The notes under the pieces: generated by a model
Seen by the model: the letters and a program-made list of their open reading frames with translations, nothing else
Told to the model about the DNA's origin: nothing
Databases searched by the model: none
Translations under genes and position numbers: made by a program
Part shown: one piece after another, positions 13,376 through 25,823 of the stretch
Layout: every line of letters starts with the position of its first letter
Position numbering within the stretch: position 1 is the first letter of the stretch
Assembly: GCF_010093535.1 (NCBI RefSeq)
Contig: NW_022985196.1
Span: 310,001-374,000 of the forward strand
Length of the DNA: 64,000 bases
Direction of reading: 5' to 3'
Source: Lindgomyces ingoldianus
Lineage: Eukaryota > Ascomycota > Dothideomycetes > Pleosporales > Lindgomycetaceae

Positions 13376-16300
13376 ATAGCCTACATAGCGCTATTAGGAT
13401 CTATAGAAGTTCCTACCTAAAGTAAAGCTGTTCTAGTAGAACAGATTAACTTAATCTAGGACAACATTAAGAAACTCTAGTAGGTTAGTAAAAAAATTAG
13501 TAAACTAGTAAACCTTTAATAAGAAATTATAAGCTTTTACTAAAAAATAATGAATTTACAAAATTCTTTAAAACCTATAAGCCTCTAAGAGGCTACTAGT
13601 TATGCCTACTAGATACATAAACTATAAGTAAAATTAGTAAAAGTTTAGAACATCTTTACTAAAAAAGCAAGTGTTATAGCTAAGAAGACTTTAAAACTAG
13701 CCCTTCTAAAGCTTTTTAAAGGATTACTAAAGGACTTTTACCTATTCTTTACAAGATGCTACCTTTACATGTAATATAATAAAAAAGCATTTTAGACTAA
13801 CACAGAAATAATATTCTAAATAGGACTACACCTAGAAGGCCTTTTTATAATTTAGTTCTAACTACACGCAGATAATTAAATAGACTTTAGAGCTAACAGC
13901 ACACTACTTAATCCTAAAATAAAGAAAGTGTTTAGTAATGTTAAAAACTTTAAAGTAGCCCTAACAGCTATTTATAAAACTCTAAATAAAAAAAAGATTG
14001 CAGCTAATAAACTAGACACTATAAGGCAGGGCAACAGCATAGTCTAAAACTATGCAGCACGCTTTAGAAAACAACTAGCTATTTATAAATAGAATAACTA
14101 AAAGGCCCTATGCTACATGTTTTATAATAAGTTAAATAATAAAGTAAAGAATAAATTTATGCATGTTAACAAGCTAACTAGACTAAATAATTACATTATA
14201 AAAGTAACAACCTACAATAACTGTTATAAAGAATGTAAAAAAGAAAAGTAATAAAAGAGAACTCTTTAGAAACTAGAGTTTATCCTAAAAAAAAAATTCT
14301 TTATAGTATAATAAAAAACTAATAAACCTTAGTTATGTAAAACATATATAGAGCTCCCTTTTAAAAAAGAACTAAGTTTTAAGACATAATAAGCTGTCTT
14401 TAATAAAGGAACAACAAAAGTAGTTAAAAGATAAGGCCTGCCTAAACTATAGAAAAGTAGGACATTTCTGCTAAAATTACCTAGACTTTTAAAAGAGAGA
14501 AAATAAAAATACTACTGTAATAATAAAAGCTATTACTACTAAATACAGCCTTATAGATAAGAAAATATTAGAAAGACTAAACAACAGACTTTACTAGTAA
14601 CATACTTCACAGGCGAGTTGCTTACACACCTGAGTTGCTTACTTTTGCTAAGACCCTACTAAACTACCCTTTCTACACTAATGCATTCCCCACAACACTA
14701 CTTAGACGCGCTAAAAGAACGTTAGATACAGCTTACGCTCTAAGCTTTTAAATAAGACATAAAACTCTTAAAAAAATGTGCTGTAGCTATGTGTAGAGTT
14801 TTATAAAAGATAATAAATAACTACAGCGCTAGACAACCTTTATAAGCTAATTCTATAGCTAAATTATAGAGGCTAGGCAATAAAAAGAAGCAGGTAATTA
14901 TTAAGACTATACTTAAGCTATATGCGTGAGGAATTTCCCCTTAAATAGCATTTATAGCTAATATAGCTAATTCTTTACGCGCTAAGCGTATTCTAGGCTA
15001 TGTTTACATAAACTAGCCTAGTACATTTATAAAGTGTTATTTAGAGCTTAAAGTAAAGTTTTAAGTGTAAGTATAGTTAAGAGATATCTAGCTAATTATA
15101 AACCCTGTCTTGCTAAAGTTGTACGTGTTATTATCTTAGATGCTATACTTAGCTTTAATATTCTCTACAAGGCTAAACTTACCCTAAATTACCCTAGGAC
15201 TCTTGCAGAGAGCTCTTTTATAGTTATACTTACGCTTAAATATTACTTTAAGCTCTAAATAACACTTTATAAACATACTAGGCTAGTTTATATAAACATA
15301 GCCTAGATTACGCTTAGCGCGCAAAGAATTAGCTATATTAGCTATAAATGCTATTTAAGGGGAAATTCCTTATGTATATAGCTTAAGTATAGTCACCTGC
15401 TCCTTTTTATTACCTAGCCTTTATAATTTAGCTGTAGAATTAGCTTGTAAAGGTTATCTAGCGCTGTATTTATTTATTGTCTTTTATAAAACTCTATACA
15501 TAGCTATAGCATATTTCTTTAAGAGTTTTATGTCTTGTTTAAAAGCTTAGAGCGTAAGCTATATCTAATGTTCTTTTAGCGCGTCTAAGTAGTGTTGTAG
15601 GGAATGCATTAGTGTAGGAAGGGTAGTTTAGTAGGGTCTTAGCAAAATTAAGCAACTTAGGTGTGTGAGCAACTCGCCCGTGAAGTACGTTAATGTAAAA
15701 AAAACTATTTTTTAAACAGCTATTCTAAAGTGTATTAGAATGTAGCTATTTAAAACTTTAGCAGCTTAAATACAGTGTTACAGGACCTTATAATCTTTAA
15801 AGAATATAAAGAAGAAACTTAAATCTAAGGATATATTATAAATGTTTAAAAGGGAGAAAAATAGTTCCCTTTTTAAGATTAAACTCTAGGCACTTTAGCA
15901 AGAAAGCTCTTTTAACAGTTTTAGAAATGCAAATGCTAGAAGTGCAGCCTACGCCACAACTATCTAAGCTACTATATAGTCCTACTTTACTAGATAAACA
16001 TTAGTAACAACTACCTTATATTTAACATAATATAATGCATAGCTAGAGTTAAATATAACATTATAAATAAAGAAAAGCAATAGCAATTCTTTATTAAGAT
16101 TAGAGATTAGAAACTAGAAAAATTAGGCAAACCTGCTAGGTTTAAAATTCTAAAGCTAGTACCTAGAAAACCTAAGACGCTACTTCTAAGCCTTATAATT
16201 AGTAGGAAGGCTTTAGTAATGCAATAAAGCTATAGCTAGTGTACACTTTATAGAAATAAAACCTATAGCACTAATAATTACTAATAAAAAGGACACCCTG

Positions 16301-19300
16301 TTTAGATAGTATAAACACAAGAATACTCTTAGTAGACTTAAGAAAGTCCTTTTAATACCCTACATAGACCTAATAACTGTCTATACCCCTATTACTAGTG
16401 CACACAGCGCTACTGTGTTAAGCACTAGGACAATAAACACTAAACAGGCTAGTAGCCTACATAAGAGAAAAACTATAATAGATGCTTATAGTAAGGAATA
16501 GCTTTAGCCTATAAAACTATAAATTATTACGCCTGTTAAACTACCCCTCCCTATAAGTAAAAAAAATAAGTAGAGTGCAAAGAATAAGACAACTGCAGGT
16601 TTTACTACTTTTAGTAGAAAGCAGCAAGAAAAGAAGACTACCTAATGTTATACTACCTAGTTAAAGATTATAAGTGTAAAGCAGCTAACTACTACAACTA
16701 AAAGCACTAAATTTATAAAAAAGAGAAGAATAAGTTTAATAATAACTTATAAGATGTTAATTTTTACTCTTTTTTAAACAAAGAAGTTCTTTATAACATA
16801 TTAGCCCTAGTTACAGTAGGATAAGGGACAGAGCACAGTCTAACAACTACCTTTACATACAGAGGACATTCTAGACTAGCTCTTATAAACAGTAGATGCA
16901 CCTTTACAGTAATAGATAAAGATTAGGTAGATAAATAAAGCATTTTATTCTAAATTAAGATAGACCTGTTTAAGGTAACCCTTACTAATGCATTATTAAT
17001 TAAATACAGCAAAAGATAGATTAACTTAAAAATATATAAAAAAAACCTTAAAACTTTAAACACTAAAAAATAAAAGTCTATAAACATACTTCTGTTAGAA
17101 GGTAAGTACAACATAATCTTAGGCTATAACTAGCTTAGAACACACAACCTAATAATTAGCTAAAGAATAATAACTATAGAAACCCCTAAAGACTACACAC
17201 GTATAACCTAGTTAGCATGCTATAATAATTAATGCCTAGTCTATAAATAAGTAAAATAGGGTAGCAGTTACTACTCTAGGAAAAGAAAACTTTAGAGATT
17301 CCCCTACTAAGAACTTAAAGCATAGGCAATAAAGATAATAAAGAAAGAACTTAATAAAGTCTCCTATAAAGAAATTAAGACTAATAAAGATGTAAAATAG
17401 ATTAGCATCTTTTAAATCTAGAACAAAGGTAGCATCTTTTTTAAATATAAAGACTACAAGGACATGTTTAAAACACTAGAAGACCTAGAAGAACTGCTAC
17501 TATATTAGCCTTAGAATTATGCTATTAACTTAATAAAAGACTATAATCTAAAGACCTATAAGCTCTACCCCTTAATAAGGGCATAGAAGGAAGCCTTATA
17601 AGAGTATGTTAACTAAATGTTAGCTTAAGGCTATATCTAAGAAAGTTACAGCTTAGTTACTTTAGCTATAGTTTTTACAAAAAAGAAAAAAAAATCTAAG
17701 TCTATTAAGACTATAGGACCTTAAACAACAACATAATTTAAAACTAGTTTCCTCTACTTATTATATAAGACATTATAAACTAACTAAAAGGAACTTAGTA
17801 CTTTATAAAGTTTAACATATAGGATAGATTTAATAAAATAAGAATAAAAGAAGAAGATAAGTAGCTTACAGCATTTAAAACTCTATAAAAACTTTATAAG
17901 TTACTAGTAATGCTGTTTAGCTTAATAAATGCCTTAGTAACATTCTAGTAAATTATTAACACTACTCTTAACCTATATCTTAATGTCTTTACCTTAGTAT
18001 ACCTAGATAACGTCCTTATCTACTTAAAAGATACCCTAGAAGACTATATATAGAAAGTATAAAAAGTCTTAAAACAGCTAAGAAAGTACAGACTCTACCT
18101 GCAGCTCTCTAAATGCAAATTTTATGTTATAAAAACAAAATATTTAGAATTTATAATTAATAGTAAGAAAATAAAAATTAACTTAGCTAAAGTGTAGAAA
18201 GTACTTAAGTAGCTAGAACTTATAATAGTTAAAGAAGTTAAAAAATTTCTTAGACTATTAAGATATGTTAGATAAATAATTAAAAACTACTTAAAAATTA
18301 CTATACCTTTAACTAATGCTACTACTAAGGAACAGGCAACAGTAAAGTTTGTTTAGACTTTATAAATAAATAAAGCATTTATAGCACTAAAACAAGCTAT
18401 AACAGCTAAACTAGTGTTAAAGATGTATAACTTATAACTAGATACTAAAATCTACACAGACGCATCTTTAGAAGCTAGCAGAGCTGCGTTCTACTAGAAG
18501 CAAGAAGACAAAAAATAGCACCTAGTAGCATATTACTTTGCTAAGTTTTTAGGACCTAAAGCTAGCTATAGCATACCTAACAAAGAACTAAAAGCTATAC
18601 TAAACGCTGTAAGAGTATAGGCTACAAAGCTACACAGAATAGCAAAACTCTTTTATATTATAATAGACTATGTAAACTTAGTTACATTTCTAACTATAAA
18701 GAAACTGTTACTAATGCACATAAAATAAGTAATAAAGCTTATATAGTTTAACTGCATTATTAAGAAAATTCTAGGAACACAGAACTAGCAAGCTAACGCC
18801 CTTAGCTAGAGGCTAGACTACTTTAATAAAGAAAAGAAGAGAACTAAGAAGTTTACTTTTTTTAAAAAAAACTAATAAAGAATAAACCTATAATAGACTC
18901 TAACCTATAAAAGAACTTTGCATGCTTATAGTAAGTAAGCAAGGATAAAAAAAACCTAATCTAAGAATATTATAAATCCTTAATGTTTAAACACCTAGGA
19001 ATTAGCACCCTCTAGAAAAAACTAAGGGCTGCTATACTATAATAAATACTAAAAGTAAAACAACTGTGCACTAAGGTGCTTAAAAAGTGCAACACCTGTA
19101 ACAAGAATAACTTATAAAGGCATAAGACTTATAAATACTTTTAACTAATTAAAGCACTAAAATTGCTATAGATAATAATTATAATAGACTTTATTACTAA
19201 ACTACCCTTGTCTAAGGAACTAGGAATAGAAAGGATGTGCAACATAGTTACAGTAGCCTTTAATAAAACTACTAAGTATCTGCACACCTAGCCCTTAAAA

Positions 19301-20440
19301 AAAAAATAATAGCTAAAGAATTTATCTATAAATTAAAATAAAATGTTATATTAGTTTATAGATGTTTTAAGATTATTATCTCTAACTAAGACAAACTATT
19401 TACTAGCAGATTCTAAAAAGCAGCTATGCAGCACCTTAGTATAACATATAAGCTATCTATAGCCTATTATCTGCAGACAGACAGCTAGACTAAGAGAGTA
19501 AACACTAAAGTAGAAAAGTATCTAAGAAAGTATATCTTCTATACTTAATATAATTAGGCAGAATAGCTTTTAATAGCATAATTAGCTATTAATAACATAA
19601 AATTAGCTATAATAAAAAAGACACTATATAAAGCTAATTTTAGGTACAACCTTTACTTTACACTATAGGGAAACTAACCTATAGACCTATAAGAATTAAT
19701 AGACTAGTTATTAAATCTATAAAATATATATAAAAAGTTAGCAATAGAAGCTTAATCTAGTAGAGAAATAATAGAAAAATACATAAATAAATTACAGCAA
19801 CTAGAACTAAAAATCTGCCTAGAAGACTACGCATATTTTAACACTAAGAACCTTAAGGTGTCTAGACCCTCTAAAAAGCTAGTAGAAAAAAAAATAGAAC
19901 TATATAAAGTCCTCTAAACTTAATAAGATAATTACAAACTTAAGCTTCCCCTACACATAAAGATACACCTATAGTTCTATGTCTCTAGATTAGAAAAAGC
20001 ACTTAAAGAAATTCCTTTATCTACATAAAAATAAAAAGATTAGGAAACAGAATATAAAGTTAAACACATTATTAGTAATTAAAAAAATTAGAAAAAATTT
20101 CTAGTAAAATAGAAAAAGTAGCCTACTAGTAAAAACACATAAAAACTAGCTAAGAATTTGCAAAACGCGCAGCTATTAGTATAAAAGTACTTTTAGGCTT
20201 ATCTAAAAAAAACTAGCTAGGCAATAAAGCACTTATATTAAAAGAAATAGCTACATTATTACTAGATAGCAGCAGCTTTTAGAGACAAGTTTTAGCTAAT
20301 AAAAGCTGCAAAAGGGAACAGCCTTTTACTTTAGCCTTAAGGGCTTCTATCTTATTTAAGAAAAAAAGGTCCTCTTTTAAGTACTTTACACATTAAGCCT
20401 CTAGTAGATCTAGTAATTTTTAAATATAATCTTATTTAAA
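13376..20440 (+). pseudogene. GypA-2 gag-pol remnant with chromodomain
   Basis: Same domain order as GypA-1, interrupted at 14600-15688 by FotA-FB1. ATA at 13376 marks the probable former start. The zinc knuckle lies near 14440. Protease near 16885 again reads LINSRCTFTVID. The RT box YLDNVLIY is near 18000, RNase H IYTDASLEA near 18460 and the integrase C-terminal half near 19440-19720. The chromodomain-like segment near 20080-20210 has LVKQK and PTSKNTQKLAKNLQNAQLLV. The same YLDD to YLDN change appears in all three GypA copies; it is a TpG to TpA change and could be recurrent. The 3' limit is approximate. Confidence 0.85.
14600..15688. mobile_element. FotA-FB1, palindromic (foldback) FotA derivative
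   Basis: 1,089 bp flanked by TA (14598-14599 and 15689-15690). Both ends are FotA 5' ends. The left arm (about 14600-15077) is FotA in forward orientation and the right arm (about 15079-15688) is the inverse of the first ~610 bp. The result is ~478-bp inverted repeats around a ~130-bp spacer. Each arm holds the terminal repeat plus the first part of the transposase frame (ATG, then ALKERQ). No catalytic region is present, so it is non-autonomous. A second copy of the same design is at 56069-57168. Confidence 0.88.
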
Positions 20441-20936
20441 ACACTTCTTATCTTTTACCTCTAAAATCTCTTAGCTCTAACGCAGCATTTTTTCTTATAA
20501 ACAGAGTTGCTTTTAATTCTAGATTAGTTATTTATCTAATAACATATAGTTCTAAGCCTAAGAAGCTTTAGCTAACTAAAGAAGCTTCTTTTTCTCTTAC
20601 TCTAAGCGCTTTTATGTAGCATTAGACATAAAAGTGTTGCATTTATTATTCTTTTTTACATAATTAACATATCTATTTAAAGATAAAGTTAACACGCATA
20701 ACAACCCTAAAAATTAGTAAGCGCTGTAGGGCCTTATTTTTGTCTAGTAAAAAGAATTAAAACAAAAAGTAACATAGAGATAATAAAACAAACAAGACTA
20801 GTAAGCTATTTAGTTTAAAAAAAATAAATGTTAGAAATGCTTTTTAGCAGAAAGGCGCCTACTTTATAAATAAACTTTTACTAACATAGTTATGTAAGCA
20901 GAGCAGCAAGGACGCTACTAGGGAGGAGGGGCAGCG

Positions 20937-21551
20937 TGTTATAGTCTACAGTTAGACTAGCGTAACTCCACTAGCAGTGCTCTATAATCTAGCTAGGTTA
21001 GAATAGAGCTTGCTTATAAACTAATTAGAGGGCACAGAAGCAGCACAGCTGCCTACAGTAATAGAGAAATATGTTGTTTAATAAGAAAGCAGGATGTAAG
21101 TTCTAAAGAAGCCTTAGTAAGTTTAGTAAGTTTAAATAAGTTAGTAGTATAGCTAGTACAACTAAACTTAGAGAACTTATCTAAACTTACCTTAGCACTT
21201 CTTACACATGTATATAGTTCCTGCATTAAATAACTTTTAAAAGGTGTGTTTAACATTTAGTTTATTCTTTACATAGACTAAGTAGCATTTAGCTTTTTAA
21301 AGAGCTGTAATACTATTTGTATATCTTGCACTATATACACCTCTAACTCTGTCTAACAGGACTGTTTAACCTAGCCTCTCTACTACTGCATAAAGGGCAA
21401 ACTATAATCTAGTCACTCTACTCCCCTCTAATAGCCTATTAGCCTGTACGTAGGACTGTACACCCTACCGGTTGGCCCCTACCATCTGTCCTACTTCCCC
21501 CCTAGGAATATCAACAGACCTGAGTGCTTCCACGAAGCAAGGATTGTAACA
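20937..21551 (+). repeat. GypA-2 3' LTR
   Basis: 615 bp, the same length as the 5' LTR, starting TGTTATAGTC and ending TTGTAACA. The last ~80 bp are nearly free of RIP-type changes. Confidence 0.94.
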
Positions 21552-21556
21552 CCGTC

Positions 21557-21616
21557 CTACCCCTCACCTAGGAATATCATTAACCCGAGTGCTTCCACGA
21601 AGCAAGGATTGTAACA
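21557..21616 (+). repeat. GypA-1 3' LTR, last 60 bp
   Basis: Continues the LTR broken at 12702, after the CCGTC duplication. It duplicates the final 60 bp of the adjoining GypA-2 LTR with few differences and ends TTGTAACA. CTATA, the GypA-1 target duplication, follows. Confidence 0.93.
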
Positions 21617-24018
21617 CTATATAACCTAGCACTATAAAAATTTAAGTTTATAATTAAGAATAATTTATACTTAAATTATAAAATAGTAATTAATGTTATA
21701 ACGTACCTAACGGGTTGGCCGGCCACACAGGTTGGCCGGCCACTTTTGCTAAGCCCCCACTAAACTCTACCTATCTACATAATGCCTTAACAACAACACT
21801 AGATTAAATCTTCTAAAGAACGTTAGATACAGCTTGCTCTTTAAGCTTTTAAATAAGACTTAAAACTCTCCTTGCAACGCACTGCAGCTATCTATAATGT
21901 CTCTTACACAACACTAAGCAATTAACGCGCTAGACAGCCTTTATAAGCAGAATGCTAGCCTAAATTAAGGAATCTAACTAAGCTTAAAAAGAAGGTAGTT
22001 ATTAAGTACATACTTAAGCTTATTACGCGCAGATTTCCCTCTAGGCTTGCAGCTGTAGCTAATATAGCTAATTCCTTGCCTACAGAGCGTAATCTAGGCT
22101 AGGTTAGCTTAAACTAGACTAGTATGTAAGTTAAGCACTGCCCTAAGTTTACAATAAAGTTTAATTATAAGTATAATTATAAGAGAGTGCTTTATAAGAA
22201 TCTAGAGGTTATCTAGGGCTAGTTTTGCCTAGTAGCTAACATAAAAGCTAAGTACAGTATCTAGGATAAAGACAGGTATAACTTTAACAAGTTAGGCTTT
22301 ATAATAGGCTAGATATTAACTAGAGCAGTTGTTACAGCTTTAAAAAGATAAGGACAGCTAAAGGTAATATAGTAAGGTAATAGAGAGTAGATAATAGTTA
22401 TCTAGGGCATTAACATAATAAGGTAGGCTATAAGATTATAAAGCTTTAAGCAGTAAATAAGGCTGCTATGTAATATAAATTGCATAAAAAGAAGCAGATT
22501 TAGGCAAAAAGAACTTTAATAGTTAAAAATAGGGCTTGTCTAACTGCTCTAAAGAAGTTTAAAGCGCGTAGTAATAAGAAGAAGCTAAAGACGCAGGTGC
22601 GCACTAAAGAAGGTAAGCTAAGTTAAAGGCAATATAGGCAGTGTAATTAGACTAGGCATAACTAGCGTACATGTAAGTAAGTAGTAGAAGTAGACTCTAA
22701 ATAATATCTTATGTTGTATTACTTTATATAAGGCTAAAGTAGGCTGTTTTGCAAGAGAATAGGGTGGTTTTAGTAGGGGCTTAGCAAAAGTGGCCGGCCA
22801 ACCCGTGTGGCCGGCTAACCTGTTAGGTACGTTATAAATTAGTAATTAAGACATACTATATATAATTAACATAGATATATTATTCTAAGCAGCAACCTTT
22901 TTAAAATTAATGTCTATATAAGATACCTAGGACATGCTTTATAAGTGTTAGATTAACATATATTAGGGCCTACTTAATTATATTATACATAACTCTAGTA
23001 TAAACTTTGTATTTAAAGATTTTTAGAATTATGTAAAAATTATAGAAGCAACATGTCAACAAATGCTAGTAGAAGCCTATTAGGCTATAGAGAAGATTAA
23101 GCGCGTGTACACATACTGCAACGTGCATATAACATCCTTTATATAAAATTAGATAATTATATAAATAATAAATTAGTGTTATAGATAGCTATTAAAGCTT
23201 TAAATAATATAGTAGAACTAAACAGTCTTATACCTACATTACTTATGTTTAGAACATACCTAAGAATTAACATAGATTTTGCACTATCTTCTAACATTAC
23301 CACGCAAGCTAACGCTGTATAAAAGGTAATAAAAATACTTTAAAGTAAGAAGGTAAATGTTAATGTTAATTATGTAATTAACACTTAAAATAGCCTAATA
23401 TTACATAAAGTTCTAAATCTCTTACTTAGTTCTAAAGTAAAGATATAGCAAGAGAAAAAGAGATAGATAAAACTATATATAGTAAAAGGAAGTAAGGCTC
23501 TAGACATTATTATTAAGATAGAAAATAGTCTAGTAAGACTCTACTACATATAAGTTATGCTATATTATTATATAAAAAACAAGAATAAACCTGCACAACA
23601 ACTGCTAGATCTAGACAAACTAGCCCTAGTACAAAGGGATCCTTTATAGGTATAAAAAAAGGTTGTCTATATAAGTAACTAGCTCTAATTAATAGACTGC
23701 ATAAAACAGCCCCTTAAGTAGCATTAAACTTATTATATAAACTAGAACTATAACTAGCTAAGAAAGGCTATAGAAGACTACATAAGAATTCTATATAAGA
23801 TATAATGTTTTTAACTTAGAAGAAAAAGAATAACTACGCTCTAGAAATTAAGCTTTATATAGATAGTGTAATTACAACACCTAAGAAACTATTTAAAGAA
23901 TTAGACTATATAGAAATAAAAAGTCTAATTATAGGCAGCATGTTTAAAGTACTCTTATATAATTTATTAATTTATAAGAGATAGATCTTTAACCTTTGTT
24001 TTATATAAAAAGTTAAAG
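21617..24018 (+). pseudogene. CopA-1 polyprotein remnant, integrase region (interrupted by FotB-1)
   Basis: Continuation of the Ty1/copia frame: CTATA plus NLALQKFKF completes the integrase zinc-binding segment cut at 5129. FotB-1 occupies 21701-22832. Downstream, 22835-23990 reads as integrase core and C-terminal part, including FVFKDF, a segment near 23190-23280 reading IKALNNIVELNSLIPTLL and MFRTYLRIN (family VNDTAGPNGLVPTLLVFGxYPR), and ANAVQKVIK. There appears to be a one-base frame change around 23120-23160. RIP stops are frequent. The match to CopA-2 on the other strand (43540-42290) is collinear. Confidence 0.75.
21701..22832 (+). mobile_element. FotB-1, internally deleted Fot-like transposon
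   Basis: 1,132 bp flanked by TA (21699-21700 and 22833-22834). Termini start ACGTACCTAACGGGTTGG. Just inside, the motif GGTTGGCCGGCCAC occurs twice, 17 bp apart, in both ends. The left part encodes transposase N-terminal sequence. The right part still reads into the C-terminal zinc knuckle (CRQCN.TRHN near 22640-22660). About 0.8 kb of the catalytic middle is missing, at a junction near 22433. FotB-2 has exactly the same length and junction, so the deleted form itself multiplied. Confidence 0.9.
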
Positions 24019-24298
24019 TGTCTGTACGCAGCAGCAGCGTTGTGGCCTGGATACAAGCGATCGCGCACAAGCAGGATCACGTATCTATGTCACATGATGC
24101 TTGTGCGCGAACCTCTGTGCGCGAACATCTAGATATCCCCCCTTTCCTCTGTACAGAGGAAAGACAAGAGCAATAGAACTAGAAACATGTTGCCCTTACC
24201 TTACCTACCTTGTACGCTGTGCACACTGTACACCACTCTTACTCTTGCTACTTAAGTGCTTACACTATAAGCAGCTAGCTGTTAGAGCCTATTTAACA
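24019..24298 (+). mobile_element. Solo LTR of a CopA-related element
   Basis: 280 bp from TGTCTGTACG to GCCTATTTAACA with an exact 5-bp duplication TAAAG (24014-24018 and 24299-24303). It shares its 3' end motif with the CopA LTRs but is a distinct variant. Unlike its surroundings it keeps many CpG and CpA sites (ACAAGCGATCGCGCACAAG), so it is late or too short for RIP. A solo LTR arises by recombination between the two LTRs of a full element. Open frames in it are incidental. Confidence 0.9.
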
Positions 24299-25823
24299 TA
24301 AAGAGAAATTAACATAACTATATAAAAATTATAACTTGTATTTACAAAGTATTCTAATAAGAAGAAAAAGAAAATTCTTATATAGTTTTCTATAATTTAG
24401 AAAATAAGTTAGAGGTTAATTTTAGCTATTAGCTTATTACGAATAGCTTTATATAGTATGCACTATAAGCTACGCAATATTACTTAAGTGTATATATAGT
24501 TAATAGATAAACTTATATAAATATTATTTACATAACTACTAAAAAAACTCTATAAAAGCTTTTCTCTATGCATAATATTTAGAGTTGTATAACTACTATA
24601 TAGCGCAGCAGAATCTAGCTTGTATTAGTTTAAGACATACTATAAATACTATAAAAATAAACTTTACATAGAAACCTCTTTATATAATCTATGCCTATTA
24701 ATTACATATAAAGGTATAAAAACATTTAAAATTATAGAGCTGTAAATAGACAACACTCTTAGTATTATTACAACTAATTTTATGTAATATAAAGAAGAAG
24801 AGCTGTAAAAGGCTAAATTTTATGTAAAGCTTAAAATAATGCTATTATATAAACAGCTTATAAAATTTAATAAAAAAAAGATTTAGCTTATATAAAATAA
24901 AACTATAATCTTATTAACTTAAAAAGAATAAGCTAAGAACCTCTATATAGTAGACCTAAATGTAGAGAACGCTATGTAAAGGTATATTAAACAGCGTGCA
25001 TAAGGTGCCTATATTATGTTAGTGTGTTAACTAGAGGCAGCATTTAACTTATTTACTGCTGCTTAAGTTGTATTACTATTATATAATAATATTAAAGCAT
25101 TAAACATATAAATTAAATAGTAAATTAATAATTAGAATTAAAGATTACTATACATACTACTTAATCTCTTCTATATAAAGTTGTTTATCTTTACTAATAA
25201 GTTATTTATAAATAATAAGGACCTAAGTTTACAGCTTAGCTTTTTTATTATTCTTAGAACAAAGCAGCGCACTAAAAACTTATACAACTTTAAAATTACA
25301 GGTAATATTATACACTAAAACTTCTTTAAATGTAAACATGTTACCTGCTCTATACTAGCTAGTAAACTATATAAAATAGTAGGAGGATTTAACTACGTAA
25401 TTTTACTAAGCACAATAATTAACTAGATTATATGTATGCTTAGACTACCTTTAATACCTATTATACTATGCACAGATTTAAGATCTCTATATAAATATCT
25501 TATAAAGCTTAGTATAATAAATAAAAAAGGCTTATAATTAATATTATGTTAATTTAAAAATTATATAAGAAAAAGAAAATTATAGAAATTAAGTAGATTA
25601 ATAGAAAGAACAACCTAGCAGATGCCTATATAAAGAAGGCGCTAAACTTTACTCTTAAGAAACTAATTTTATACAACTAACTAACTATTAGATTTAAAGT
25701 GTTAGTTAATAAACTTAGGCTTATATAAGATAATAAACAGGGCGCTATGCTATAAGAGCTTTAGTAGTATAAGCAGGGCAGACTAGGTAAGGTCTGTATA
25801 AAGGAAAAAGAAAAAGTTGCTAG
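24299..25823 (+). pseudogene. CopA-1 polyprotein remnant, reverse transcriptase and RNase H
   Basis: The 3' part of the copia frame. Near 24741 it reads GLQIDNTLSIITTNF then EEELQKAKF, the RT palm region of this fungal copia group (family LQTDDTL; D to N here). It continues through GAYIMLVCQLEAAFNL, then RNase H with FTNKLFINNKDLSLQL near 25190 (family FTDASFANNKDLSSQ). HVTCSILASKLYKIVGGF (near 25340) and LCTDLRSLYKYLIKL (near 25465) follow, and it ends just upstream of the purine-rich tract. The RNase H Asp of TDAS is lost. Collinear with CopA-2. Confidence 0.82.

Larger units (their letters stand above)
12703..21551 (+). mobile_element. GypA-2, Ty3/gypsy retrotransposon nested in the GypA-1 3' LTR
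   Basis: It is a second copy of the same family, bounded by two 615-bp LTRs (12703-13317 and 20937-21551). The duplication CCGTC (12698-12702 and 21552-21556) shows true insertion into the GypA-1 LTR, not a recombination tandem. The polypurine tract GGGAGGAGGGGCAGCG ends at 20936. A FotA-derived palindrome (14600-15688) interrupts it just after the gag zinc knuckle. Excluding that insert the element is about 7.76 kb. Confidence 0.94.
5130..21616 (+). mobile_element. GypA-1, Ty3/gypsy chromovirus-type retrotransposon
   Basis: The ends are a 599-bp 5' LTR and a 3' LTR of the same length that GypA-2 has split (539 bp at 12164-12702 plus 60 bp at 21557-21616). The flanking 5-bp duplication CTATA (5125-5129 and 21617-21621) lies inside the CopA-1 integrase frame. 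Without GypA-2 the element is about 7.6 kb. A polypurine tract (AGGAAGAGGGGCAGCG) precedes the 3' LTR. The order gag, protease, RT, RNase H, integrase, chromodomain is the Ty3/gypsy order. Confidence 0.93.

Noticed and set aside
24101..24301. 66-codon open frame
   Set aside because: Entirely within the solo LTR; survives only because this LTR is not RIPped.
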